The position numbers were made by a program, and so were the translations under genes. Positions 54,013 to 62,734 of a stretch of 64,000 bases of DNA are shown piece after piece. The stretch comes from Myxococcus guangdongensis (lineage in GTDB: Bacteria; Myxococcota; Myxococcia; Myxococcales; Myxococcaceae): contig NZ_JAJVKW010000008.1 in NCBI RefSeq assembly GCF_024198255.1, positions 62,001-126,000 on the forward strand, in the 5' to 3' direction. Below the pieces are notes generated by a model that saw nothing but the letters and a program-made list of their open reading frames with translations, was not told the origin of the DNA and ran no database searches. Position 1 is the stretch's first letter; each line of letters starts with the position of its first letter.

Positions 54013-55121
54013 GCACCACGGCCCTCGCGCCCGCGCTCGCGAACAAGCGCGTCCTCATCTGTGTCGGCTCCGGCGGTGTCGGGAAGACGACGGTGGCGGC
54101 CACCCTGGCCCTGCGCTCGGCGGTGGAGGGCCGACAGAGCCTGGTGTGCACCATCGACCCGGCGAAGCGGCTGGCCAACTCGCTGGGCCTGTCCGCGCTC
54201 GGCAACGCGGAGACGCAGGTGCCGGCCTCCGCGCTGGCGCCCCTGGGCGTCACGCCGCGCGCGGCGCTGTACGCGATGATGCTGGACATGAAGCAGACGT
54301 GGGATGACCTCATCACCCGCGTCGCGCCTCCGGAGCAGCGCGAGCGCATCCTCGCCAACCGCTTCTACCAGTCGCTCTCCACGGCCCTGGCGGGCAGCCA
54401 GGAATACATCGCGATGGAGAAGGTCTGGGAGCTGCGCCGCAAGGGCGAGTACGAGCTCGTCGTGCTGGACACGCCGCCCACCGCGCACGCGCTGGACTTC
54501 CTGGACGCGCCCAACCGCGTGCTGGACTTCCTGGACAACGAGGCGGCGAAGTGGCTGCTGGCGCCCGCGCTGAAGGCGGGCAAGCTGGGCCTGTCGCTCT
54601 TCAACCGCAGCGGCTACGTGCTGCGCGCGCTGTCCAAGTTCACCGGCACGGAGATGCTCCAGGAGCTCTCCAGCTTCATGCTGTCCTTGTCGGGCATGAA
54701 CGAGGGCTTCCGCGAACGGGCGCGCGGCGTGCGCTCGCTCCTGGAGGACAAGACGACGGGCTTCGTGCTCGTGACCAGCCCCCACCCCGAGCGCATGGAC
54801 GAGGCCATCCACTTCAACACCCTGCTCAAGCAGCACCGCATGGAGGTGGTGGCGCTGGTGGTGAACCGCGTGCATCCGCTGCCCACCGAGGCCATGTGGG
54901 CGGACGCGGCCACGCTGACGCCCACCCGCCGCGCCAAGATGGAGGAGACGCTGCGCGAGCTCCAGGTGCTCGCCGAGCAGGACCAGAAGGGCATCGCCCA
55001 GTTGCAGGCCGCCTGCCCGGGCATCCCCCTCATCCGGGTGCCGCGTTTCGGGCTGGACGTCCACGACATCACCAGCCTGTGGCAGACCGGCCGCTACCTG
55101 TTGGGCGACGACACCTTCTGA
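54009..55121 (+). CDS. ArsA/GET3-family ATPase, second copy lacking the signature lysine
   Basis: 370 residues from a GTG overlapping the first copy. P-loop GSGGVGKTT has serine (S21) where the signature lysine of GxGGVGKT ATPases stands; the Walker lysine K26 is kept. VVLDTPPTAHALDFLDAP is switch II. It is longer than the first copy and has a helical insert around residues 180-240 (MLQELSSFMLSLSGM). Overlap and pairing suggest a heteromeric complex with the first copy. Confidence 0.87.
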   Translation: MSTTALAPALANKRVLICVGSGGVGKTTVAATLALRSAVEGRQSLVCTIDPAKRLANSLGLSALGNAETQVPASALAPLGVTPRAALYAMMLDMKQTWDDLITRVAPPEQRERILANRFYQSLSTALAGSQEYIAMEKVWELRRKGEYELVVLDTPPTAHALDFLDAPNRVLDFLDNEAAKWLLAPALKAGKLGLSLFNRSGYVLRALSKFTGTEMLQELSSFMLSLSGMNEGFRERARGVRSLLEDKTTGFVLVTSPHPERMDEAIHFNTLLKQHRMEVVALVVNRVHPLPTEAMWADAATLTPTRRAKMEETLRELQVLAEQDQKGIAQLQAACPGIPLIRVPRFGLDVHDITSLWQTGRYLLGDDTF

Positions 55122-55317
55122 GCGGGCCCGGGCTCACCCCTCGTCGCGGCCAGCAGTCGCCCGGGGGCCGGACAGGCGGGACGGCGGCACGCGCGCCCCG
55201 GACGCATTAAACTGGGCGCGCCCACCCTCGTTGGTGGGAACTCCGAGGCACGGCGCGTTGTCCGGAGGCGGCAGGGCCAGGAGGACGCATTCCGTGACGC
55301 GGAACGAGCGAACGTAC

Positions 55318-56457
55318 ATGTCGGTCAGTCGCTGGGGCTGGGTGTTGGCGCTGGGCCTGGGTGTCGCCGGATGTCGGACGACGGGCGCGGCGGGGAGCTC
55401 GGACACCGCCCAGGTGACACCGGCGAAGCAGGAGATTGAGTTCGACGCGGTGACGGTGACCGCGGACCTGGAGCTGGACAAGCTCAACGACGAGGAGCTC
55501 TTCGCGGGGGGCACGTCCGCCTTCGCGGCCAACGACTTCAAGCAGGCGGCGCGCTTCTTCGGGCGGCTGGTGGACTTCCATCCCCAGAGCCAGCACCGCC
55601 GCGCGGCGCTCTACAACGCGGGGCTCGCCCACCAGCGCCTCAAGGAGTGGGAGGAGGCGTGGCTGCGCTTCTCCGAGCTGGCGGACGCGAAGGGGGGCCA
55701 GGGGGACGCGCTGGACGCGGCCTTCCGCGTGGCGGAGACGCAGTACCACCTGGAGCGCTACGACGAGGCCGTGGCCCTCTTGTCCACGCTCGCCGCGCGC
55801 GAGGACATCCCGGTCAACCGCCGAATCGAAGCGCGCGTGCAGCAGGGCGTGTGCGAGCTGGAGGCGGGCCGCACCGACGCCGCCGAGGCCACGCTGCGCA
55901 AGGCCCTGTCCGCCTACGAGGCCCTGTCCGACAAGGACGAGGTGGACGACTACTTCCCCGCGCAGGCGCACTTCTTCGTGGGGGAGCTGTACCGGCTCGA
56001 CTACGAGGACGTGAAGCTGGACCCCGCCAAGGGCGCGGACAAGCTCGCCGAGGACCTCAACTATAAGGCGGAGCTGCTGTTGTCCTCGCAAGGCCACTAC
56101 CTGCGCTCCATCCGCGTGGGCAACGGCTACTGGGCCACCGCGTCGGGCTCGCGCATCGGCGCCATGTACGAGGACCTCTACGCGCAGATGGTGAGCTCAC
56201 CCGCCCCCTCGGAGCTCAACGCCGAGGAGGCCGTCGTCTACCGGCAGGAGCTGCGAAAGAAGATTCGGGTGCTGCTCACCAAGTCCATCAACATCTACGA
56301 GCGCACCCTGGAGACGGCCGAGCGCATCGGCTCGCAGAGCAGCTTCGTGGACCGCACGCGCGAGAGCCTCGCCAAGGTGAAGGCCCTGCTCTTGGCGGAC
56401 GCGGAGGGAGAGCCCCCGCCGGAGCCTCCCGCCTCCAAGGACGAGCCGCACACCTGA
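55318..56457 (+). CDS. TPR lipoprotein, probably outer-membrane-associated
   Basis: 379 residues from ATG 55318. Signal with a good lipobox (LGLGVAGC). Residues 70-290 are TPR helices (ELFAGGTSAFAANDFKQAAR, AALYNAGLAHQRLKEWEEAW, AAFRVAETQYHLERYDEAV). The C-terminal third is helical. The layout is like the TPR lipoproteins of myxobacterial motility and envelope complexes (such as GltE/AglT), but I cannot assign an orthologue. A GAGG/purine ribosome site is poor. The 196 bp upstream hold no clear promoter. Confidence 0.78.
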   Translation: MSVSRWGWVLALGLGVAGCRTTGAAGSSDTAQVTPAKQEIEFDAVTVTADLELDKLNDEELFAGGTSAFAANDFKQAARFFGRLVDFHPQSQHRRAALYNAGLAHQRLKEWEEAWLRFSELADAKGGQGDALDAAFRVAETQYHLERYDEAVALLSTLAAREDIPVNRRIEARVQQGVCELEAGRTDAAEATLRKALSAYEALSDKDEVDDYFPAQAHFFVGELYRLDYEDVKLDPAKGADKLAEDLNYKAELLLSSQGHYLRSIRVGNGYWATASGSRIGAMYEDLYAQMVSSPAPSELNAEEAVVYRQELRKKIRVLLTKSINIYERTLETAERIGSQSSFVDRTRESLAKVKALLLADAEGEPPPEPPASKDEPHT

Positions 56458-56531
56458 GCCGCGGCTGAAAGTCGCCCGGAGGCCGCCCACTGGGCAGCCC
56501 CGGGCCGGGCGGCGTAGCCTGGGGCCCTGCC

Positions 56532-57725
56532 ATGGAGCCCCTCTTCACGCCCGAGCAGCTCGCGGAGATTCACGCCTACCATCTGCCCCACTACATCCGC
56601 GCGGCGGTGAACCCCTTCGCACGGTTCGCCCTGCTGGCGCTCATGTTGGGTGTGCTGGTGAGGCCCTTCTTCCGCATGGCCACGGCGGCCGCGGCGGGAC
56701 TGGAGCGCCGCTTCGGCGTCCTGCGCACCGCGCCCGTCAGCCGCGCCTTCTTCAGCGCCATGGACCGGCTGTGGGGTGAGTCCGGCTGGGGCGCGGCCGT
56801 CCTCTTCGCGCTGATGACGGACCTGTTCGTGAAGCTGGTCTACGCGCCGGTGGACATCTGGTTCGCGTACACGCTGGAGCACCAGCACGGCATGTCCAAC
56901 TACACCCCGGCCGCCTTCGCCCGGGACATGCTCAAGGGGCACCTGTTGGGCGGGTTCGCCATCGCCGCGCTCGTCATCGGCCTGTATGGCCTGGCCCGCC
57001 GCACGCGGCAGTGGTGGTGGGTGCTGGGCGTGCCCGTGGCCCTGCTGATGCTCGTCTCCTCCGCGCTCGACACGTACCGCGGCCGCCTCTACTTCGAGCA
57101 GGAGCCGCTGCCCCAGGGGCCTCTGCGCACGCGGATGACGGAGCTGATGGCCCAGGCGGACATCACCTTCTCCGACGTGCTGGTGGAGAAGACCTCCGTG
57201 GCCTCGCGGCGCATCCAGGCGTACTTCGCGGGCCAGGGGCCCACGCGCGCCATCGTCCTCAACGACGTCATCCTCCAGGAGCTCTCCGAGGACGAGGTGC
57301 TCGCGGCCGTGGCCCACGAAGCCGGCCATGTGCAGGAGCAGAAGTGGCCGGGCCGCATCGCCTCCTCGCTGGCCGTCGTCGCGCTGCTCTTCGCCATCGA
57401 CCGGATGCTGCGCGTGGCGGCGGCGCGGAACTGGTTCGGCACCTCGCGCTTCGCGGACATCCGCACCCTGCCGCTGCTCTCGCTGCTCCTGTCGCTCGTG
57501 CTGCTCCTGGGAGCCCCCGTGGCCGGGGCCTTCTCCCGCGAGCGTGAGCGCGAGGCGGACCGCTTCGCCCTGCGCCTCACCCACGACGTCGACGCGTTCC
57601 GCCGAATGCTGGTGAAGGCCGCGCGGGTCAACAAGATGGACCCCGACCCTCCGCGCTGGGTCGTCCTCAAGGGCATGAGCCATCCCCCCGTGGGCGAACG
57701 TCTGGCCGACCTGCCCGCTCCCTGA
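56532..57725 (+). CDS. M48-family zinc metalloprotease (Ste24/CAAX protease 1-like)
   Basis: 397 residues. Several membrane helices (FALLALMLGVLVRPFFRM, LGGFAIAALVIGLYGLA, VLGVPVALLMLVSSAL, two more after the active site). Zinc motif HEAGH at 262-266 and the third ligand Glu in EREREADRFAL. The N-terminal third matches the Ste24 seven-helix type, not the shorter HtpX. Probably degrades or clips membrane proteins. Followed by about 130 bp with no gene before a convergent TPR gene. Confidence 0.88.
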   Translation: MEPLFTPEQLAEIHAYHLPHYIRAAVNPFARFALLALMLGVLVRPFFRMATAAAAGLERRFGVLRTAPVSRAFFSAMDRLWGESGWGAAVLFALMTDLFVKLVYAPVDIWFAYTLEHQHGMSNYTPAAFARDMLKGHLLGGFAIAALVIGLYGLARRTRQWWWVLGVPVALLMLVSSALDTYRGRLYFEQEPLPQGPLRTRMTELMAQADITFSDVLVEKTSVASRRIQAYFAGQGPTRAIVLNDVILQELSEDEVLAAVAHEAGHVQEQKWPGRIASSLAVVALLFAIDRMLRVAAARNWFGTSRFADIRTLPLLSLLLSLVLLLGAPVAGAFSREREREADRFALRLTHDVDAFRRMLVKAARVNKMDPDPPRWVVLKGMSHPPVGERLADLPAP

Positions 57726-57854
57726 TGTGAAAAAGCGGCCGGCAGGTGGGCTCCACCACTCCCCTACCCTCTCCACCCGAGCCCACCCGCCGACAGCCGC
57801 CGCCGGGCCACTCCCCCGAGCGCCAGCGGCACTTCCTCCCCCCACGCCTCCCAG

Positions 57855-58379
57855 CTACGGCTGCTGGGCGTCCTGCTTGAGCTTCTCCACCGCCACCAGC
57901 GTGATGGCCTTCACCAGCGCCCGCGCCCTGCGTCCCGCCGCCGTCTCACCGTGCGGGTCCACCTCCACCGCCTTCGACAGGTCCGTGAAGCCCTGGCGCT
58001 CCCCCTTGCGCAGGTACAACTCCCCCCGATTCGCCAGCGCCACCGGATGTCCCGCGTCCCGCGCCAGCGCCGTGCTGAACTCCGCGATGGCCTCCTCCAG
58101 CCGCCCGAGCTTCTGGTACACGGTGCCCAGCGCCGCGTGAGCGCCCGCGTCCCGAGGGTTCCCGGCCACCAGCCCCTCGAAGAGGATGCGCGCCTCCTCC
58201 AGCCGCCCCGCGGCCGCCAGGTCGCAGCCCACCTGCGCAATCGCCTTCGCCTCCTCGAAGGTCATCCCCTCCACCTCCGCCCACGTCGCCTCGCCCCGCG
58301 CGAAGGACCGCATCCTGTGCACCGCCCCGGTCTCCATCCGCATGCCCTCGATTCCCTCGTGTTTGATGACGCGACCCAT
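57855..58379 (-). CDS. TPR protein resembling type III secretion chaperone SycD/LcrH
   Basis: 174 residues. About three TPRs: MTFEEAKAIAQVGCDLAAAG, ARILFEGLVAGNPRDAGAHA, ALGTVYQKLGRLEEAIAEFS. The first TPR block with a long N-terminal lead and the overall length match class II T3SS chaperones. It starts 4 bp after the stop of a putative translocator, the same pairing as in T3SS loci. No T3SS structural genes lie in the window. Other small TPR adaptors look similar, so the chaperone call is inference. Confidence 0.55.
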   Translation of the reverse strand: MGRVIKHEGIEGMRMETGAVHRMRSFARGEATWAEVEGMTFEEAKAIAQVGCDLAAAGRLEEARILFEGLVAGNPRDAGAHAALGTVYQKLGRLEEAIAEFSTALARDAGHPVALANRGELYLRKGERQGFTDLSKAVEVDPHGETAAGRRARALVKAITLVAVEKLKQDAQQP

Positions 58380-58383
58380 GGAC

Positions 58384-59865
58384 TCAGGCTCCGCGCAGGT
58401 TGGAGATGGCCGTCTTCGCCATCTCGTTGAACTTGGCGGACATGTTGCTCATCAGGTCGAACATGGCCTTGCGCTTCTCCAGCAGGCGCTGGAGCCGCAG
58501 CTCCAGCTCGCGCATGTCCCCGTCGAGCTTCGCCGCCTTCTTCTTGTCGACGTCCGTGGAGCCCAGCGTCGCGCGGTCCTCGCCCGCGGTCGCCATCTGC
58601 TCCATCACCTCCATGATTTCGGTGTCCGTGTCGTTGGAGATGGCGCCGAGAATCGCCTGCACCTTGTCCTCGATGCTCATGCGCGGGTTGTCGACGATGC
58701 CGCGAACACTCGAGGCCGCCTTGCTCGGCGTGTTCGTCTTCACGTCCTTCGACTGCTCCAGCTCCGCCTTCACATCCAGCAAGCCGATGATGCCGTCGCG
58801 CCCGTCGATGCCCGCCGCCATCTCCAGCCGGTCGAAGTACTCCGGGTGGTCCTTGAAGAACTGCGCGGCCTTCTTCAGCGTCGACGACGCCCCCTGGTTG
58901 TTCAGCAGCGCCAGCATGTCCGCGCGAGTCACGCGGTCATCCTTCACGCCCGACGCCGTGTCGAACGTCCCCCAGTTGTCGCGCAGCACCGCCACCGCCT
59001 CGAGGTACTCACGGAAGTCCGGGTCCTTCGACGTGGGCGGCTTGCCGCCCCCCACCGGCCCCGCTCCGCCCGAGCCATTCGAACCGCCCGTGCCACCGGT
59101 GCCACCCGTTCCTCCACCCGTCCCCGGTGACGGATTCCCCGGCGTGGTGGGGCGCGGCCCCGGAGGCGGCCCCCCGGTGGTGGGAGGAGGTGTCGTGCCG
59201 GGCGGGCAGTCCTCCTGCTTGGGCGGGGACACCGGCGGCGCCGTCGGCCGGCCATATCGGGCGAACTCCTCACCCACGCGCTTGAGCTCCGCGCGGACGC
59301 CCGACAGCTTGATGCGGTCATCGTTGTAGAAGGTCCCCAGGACCGGCATCAGCGACGAGAGCAGCCCCCGCGAGTCCACCCGCTCGAACAGCGCCGCGTT
59401 CTCCGTGAGGAACCGGGCCGCGTTGCGAAGCTGCGGGGACAGGCTGGCGTCGTTGGCCGCGCGCCGCAGCTCCTCCTTCGACAGCGCGCCGGACTTCTTC
59501 CCATCCGCGAGGTCCAGCTGCTCGAAGTTCGCCTCCAGCACCTTCAGCGCGGCCTCGTACTCCAGCATCTTCGGGTCCAACGCGCTCGCGCCCGCGGGCA
59601 GCAGCGGGGCATAGCCCTGCGTCTTCGCCGCGGCACCTCCGGAGGTCGCGTACTCCGTCTTCGCCGCCGGGTTCTTCTTCAGCTCCTCCGCCACGCCCGC
59701 CACGCCCGTCGCCGCCTGCAGCACGTTGCCCGTCATGACGCCCGTGGCGGCCTTGATGGAGCTGGTGACGAGCGGCGACAGGTTCCCCGCGTCCCCCGCA
59801 CCCTCCATCGCCGAGCCCTCCGGGCGGGCCAGCAGGTTCGTCGCGCTCTTCAAGAAGTCCACCAT
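58384..59865 (-). CDS. HrpF/NolX-like translocator-type protein with duplicated EF-hand-like repeats
   Basis: 493 residues, no signal peptide. Two similar domains: about 95-200 (AALKVLEANFEQLDLADGKK, LRNAARFLTENAALFERVD) and about 290-380 (AVAVLRDNWGTFDTASGVKD, LKKAAQFFKDHPEYFDRLE). These match the pattern I know from HrpF/NolX, with Asp-rich loops like EF hands. A Gly/Pro/Thr-rich linker (205-285) separates them. The C-terminus is a coiled coil (LRLQRLLEKRKAMFDLMSN). Followed by the SycD-like gene. Secretion by a T3SS-like path is inferred. Confidence 0.55.
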   Translation of the reverse strand: MVDFLKSATNLLARPEGSAMEGAGDAGNLSPLVTSSIKAATGVMTGNVLQAATGVAGVAEELKKNPAAKTEYATSGGAAAKTQGYAPLLPAGASALDPKMLEYEAALKVLEANFEQLDLADGKKSGALSKEELRRAANDASLSPQLRNAARFLTENAALFERVDSRGLLSSLMPVLGTFYNDDRIKLSGVRAELKRVGEEFARYGRPTAPPVSPPKQEDCPPGTTPPPTTGGPPPGPRPTTPGNPSPGTGGGTGGTGGTGGSNGSGGAGPVGGGKPPTSKDPDFREYLEAVAVLRDNWGTFDTASGVKDDRVTRADMLALLNNQGASSTLKKAAQFFKDHPEYFDRLEMAAGIDGRDGIIGLLDVKAELEQSKDVKTNTPSKAASSVRGIVDNPRMSIEDKVQAILGAISNDTDTEIMEVMEQMATAGEDRATLGSTDVDKKKAAKLDGDMRELELRLQRLLEKRKAMFDLMSNMSAKFNEMAKTAISNLRGA

Positions 59866-60055
59866 GAGTCCTCCCACGCGGCGGGTTGATGGAGTGCCGC
59901 GCGATGACGCGTGGGGGTTGCAGCGACGGTGCCGCCCGTCGGCCCGGCGACCACGCGAGCGAATTCCGTCGGTTAGCCGGACTGACAACCCGAGCACGTC
60001 CCCGTCAACGGACGGCGCGGTCCGCGAGGGAGGATGCGGTTAAGTTGCGCGGCGC

Positions 60056-60526
60056 ATGCGAACCCTGGGTTTGGACTTCGGAACCAAGACCATTGGCGTG
60101 GCCGTCTCGGACGGCCTGGGCCTCACCGCCCAAGGCGTCACCACCATTCGACGCACGTCCCTCAAGGCGGACCTGGCCGCCCTCGGCGCCCTGGCGCGCG
60201 AGCACGAGGCGGACCGCTTCGTCCTCGGCCTGCCGCTGAACATGGACGGCTCGGAGGGCCCCCGCGCGGAGGCCTCGCGCAAGTTCGCGGACGCGGTGAC
60301 TCAGACGCTCGGCATCCAGGTGGAGCTCTGGGACGAGCGGCTGTCCACCGTGGCCGCCACGCGCACGCTCCTGGAAGCGGACGTCAGCCGCGCCCGCCGC
60401 AAGGAGGTCATCGACCAGGTGGCCGCCCAGTTCATCCTCCAGGGCTGGCTGGACGCGCGCGGCAGCCGGAACACCGACTACCACCCGGACGACTACGACG
60501 ACGACGAGCCCGGCCACTCCGGGTGA
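60056..60526 (+). CDS. ruvX: RuvX/YqgF-family Holliday junction resolvase-like nuclease
   Basis: 156 residues. RNase H-like fold: LGLDFGTKTIGVAVSD at the N-terminus, FVLGLPLNMDGSEGPRA, LWDERLSTVAATRTLLEAD and the final acidic DQVAAQFIL. These are the family hallmarks, including catalytic Asp/Glu/Asp. YqgF is needed for pre-16S rRNA 5' maturation in E. coli. The C-terminus has an acidic tail (DDYDDDE). It diverges from the HrpF-like gene. Confidence 0.92.
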   Translation: MRTLGLDFGTKTIGVAVSDGLGLTAQGVTTIRRTSLKADLAALGALAREHEADRFVLGLPLNMDGSEGPRAEASRKFADAVTQTLGIQVELWDERLSTVAATRTLLEADVSRARRKEVIDQVAAQFILQGWLDARGSRNTDYHPDDYDDDEPGHSG

Positions 60527-60539
60527 CGCCTTCGAGCCC

Positions 60540-62123
60540 CTACGGCCGGCGCCGGTACACGTGCAGCGGCGCGGTGAAGCCGTCCAGCTCCTCGTAGGCA
60601 ACGCCGTCCAGTGTCAGCGTGCGCCCCTCCAGCGTCACCCCGGGGTCCTTCGCCAGCGCACCCTGGTCGAAGCGCACCAGCACCTCCGGCCGCGTCTCAC
60701 CCAGCAGCTTGCGGAAGGTGTCCCAGCGCACGCGGGCGATGCGCTCCTCGGGCAGGCCGGAGAAGAAGGCCACCTGGAGGTCCATGTAGCTGGGGTCCGT
60801 ATCGAGCGCGAGCGCCCCGCCCTTCTCGGCCACCTCCGCCTTCACGAAGTCCGCCACGCGCATCACCGGCACGGGGTTGGTCGACGTGGGGCTCACCGGC
60901 CGCAGGGACGTCTGCAGGCGCCCGTCGTCGCGGAACGTGTACACGCCCAGCGCCACCGGCAGCACCACCGCGAGCAGCGCCGACACGCCCGCCACCCCCT
61001 TGCGCGCGCCCTCGCTCCTGGAGCCCATCAGCGACCAGAAGCCGAACGCGACGAACACCGGCACCACCGCCAGCTGCGTCACCGTGAAGCGCCCCAGCGG
61101 CACGAAGTTGAGCAGCACCACCGCGCGGAACGTGAAGTACGCCGCGGGCACCACCGCCGCCGCCACCAGCCAGCGCGTGTCCGGCCGCGCCTTCCACGCC
61201 TTCACCATGCCCCACAACCCGAGCAGCCCCACGCCCGGCGTCAGGGTGAAGAGCGCCACGCCCGGCCAGAAGAACAGCTGCTGCGCGCGCCAGCCGATGG
61301 CCGCCCCCGAGCCCGCCGACGACACCACCCAGTCGCGGTGGAAGTCCTCCACCGCCTTCACCGGGTAGAAGGGGTCGCCGTGCATCAGCTCGTTGCCCTG
61401 CATCCACAACAGGGGGAACGGCAGGCACGCCAGACCGAAGCCCACCGCGCGCGTCACCGCCGCCACCTTGTCCTGGCTGCTGAAGAACAGCCCCAGGCAC
61501 AACAGCGGGATGTACATCCACGCGTCGTAGCGCAGCGCGCACGCCAGGTTGAGCATCAGCGCCGCCTGGAACAGCGGCGCGAAGCGGTTCTCGTCCACCC
61601 CTTCCGCGTAGAACGCGAACGCGGCCAGCATGAAGAACAGCGACACCGCCTCGCTGCCCGCGGTGGTGGAGAACTGCAGGTGCATGCCCCACGCGCTGAA
61701 CACCAGCGCGGCCACCATGCCCGCGCGCCAGTCGAACAGCCGCCGCGTCAGCGCGAACAACGGCACCACCGACAGCACGCCGAACAGCAGGCTCACCACG
61801 CGCCCGGCCACCTCCCGGTCGAACACCGACAGCGCGATGCCCACCAGGTACATGTGCAGCGGGCCGAACTGGTACGCGCCATCCCCGTACGCGGTGATGA
61901 GGTGCGGCGCGCGCAGCCACCGCTCCGCCAGCTCCGTGCGCACCACCGCGTCGCCGTACAGGTTCTCGTTCACGAAGAAGACGAGCAGCCTGGGCACCAG
62001 CGCCACCGCCAGCAGCACCCCGAGGAGAAGGCGCGTGCTCGGCTCGGGCGCGGGAGATGGAACCGCCGCGAGACTCGGCACGGAGGACGGGGGGTGGGAG
62101 ACGGAGGTGGGTGCGGTCGCCAT
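60540..62123 (-). CDS. Polytopic GT-C glycosyltransferase (GT39/PMT-like)
   Basis: 527 residues. A low-complexity Pro/Ser N-terminus (to 28), about eleven membrane helices (LLLGVLLAVALVPRLLVFFV first) and a soluble C-terminal domain (430-527). The first loop has NENLYGDAVVRTELAERWL with a single Asp at the GT-C active-site position and YGDGAYQFGPLHMYLVG. Probably moves a sugar from polyprenyl phosphate to an envelope acceptor. Stops 13 bp from convergent ruvX. Acceptor unknown. Confidence 0.75.
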   Translation of the reverse strand: MATAPTSVSHPPSSVPSLAAVPSPAPEPSTRLLLGVLLAVALVPRLLVFFVNENLYGDAVVRTELAERWLRAPHLITAYGDGAYQFGPLHMYLVGIALSVFDREVAGRVVSLLFGVLSVVPLFALTRRLFDWRAGMVAALVFSAWGMHLQFSTTAGSEAVSLFFMLAAFAFYAEGVDENRFAPLFQAALMLNLACALRYDAWMYIPLLCLGLFFSSQDKVAAVTRAVGFGLACLPFPLLWMQGNELMHGDPFYPVKAVEDFHRDWVVSSAGSGAAIGWRAQQLFFWPGVALFTLTPGVGLLGLWGMVKAWKARPDTRWLVAAAVVPAAYFTFRAVVLLNFVPLGRFTVTQLAVVPVFVAFGFWSLMGSRSEGARKGVAGVSALLAVVLPVALGVYTFRDDGRLQTSLRPVSPTSTNPVPVMRVADFVKAEVAEKGGALALDTDPSYMDLQVAFFSGLPEERIARVRWDTFRKLLGETRPEVLVRFDQGALAKDPGVTLEGRTLTLDGVAYEELDGFTAPLHVYRRRP

Positions 62124-62734
62124 GACGCGCGGCAGGATACGCAGGCACGGCCCAAAGCCAAGCCGGCGACCCCGTCTTCTGGGGGCTCCCCGCGGCCGAC
62201 TTCACCCTCAGCGAAGCGCGCGTCGAACCGAGCACACCGCCGCCCTCGCGTCCCCCGAAGGCGCCTCGGGCAAGCCAACGTGTACCGCGCGGCGAATGTA
62301 TCACCCTTCGGTGCAGGCACGCCCGCCTGGCTGCTGGCAGGGATGTCTCGACAGCCCTCACCTGCTCCGCCGACATGTGGAAGGAACACAGACGCCGCCC
62401 CACAGCCAGCCAACAGTCCGCCTCCGGCAAGGCTGTCAGGCGTTCAATACCCCTCGCGTTCCGGGGGGGCACCTACCCCGTTGCACGCGCCGCCCTATAA
62501 TCCCCCTTGCCTCTTCACCCCGTGGAGGGGGCGCGCCTTGTGGCGTCCTGCCCCTGACACGAGCGTAACGCGCGGTCCCATTCCGCGGCGGGGTCCCGAA
62601 TTGGCTGCAGGGCTGTCGTGCCTGGGACCTCGGCGGGATGGTTGTGGAATGGCAATCCAGCCCTCCAGGTTCACCATTCTGGCCCCCTAGGGCGCGAGTG
62701 CCTCGCACCCCAGGCCGGCTTCCGAGGGAGAGAC
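62124..62734 (+). other. Non-coding stretch upstream of prkA
   Basis: 611 bp without a gene I can support: the open frames in it lack ribosome sites and codon bias. It contains a TATAAT (62496-62501) and, nearer prkA, CCGCGGCGGGG-type GC blocks. The 5' part is the upstream region of the divergent glycosyltransferase gene. It may hold a long prkA leader or a small RNA; neither is proved. Confidence 0.5.
62496..62501 (+). promoter_or_regulatory. TATAAT -10 element upstream of prkA
   Basis: A perfect TATAAT in an otherwise very GC-rich stretch. TTGCAC lies only nine bases upstream, too close for a -35, and the correct distance has no match. If used, the start near 62508 leaves a leader of about 227 bases. 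Confidence 0.35.

Noticed and set aside
60561..62690. 709-codon plus-strand frame antisense to the glycosyltransferase
   Set aside because: Shadow of the membrane protein on the minus strand, rich in Arg/His with no domain.
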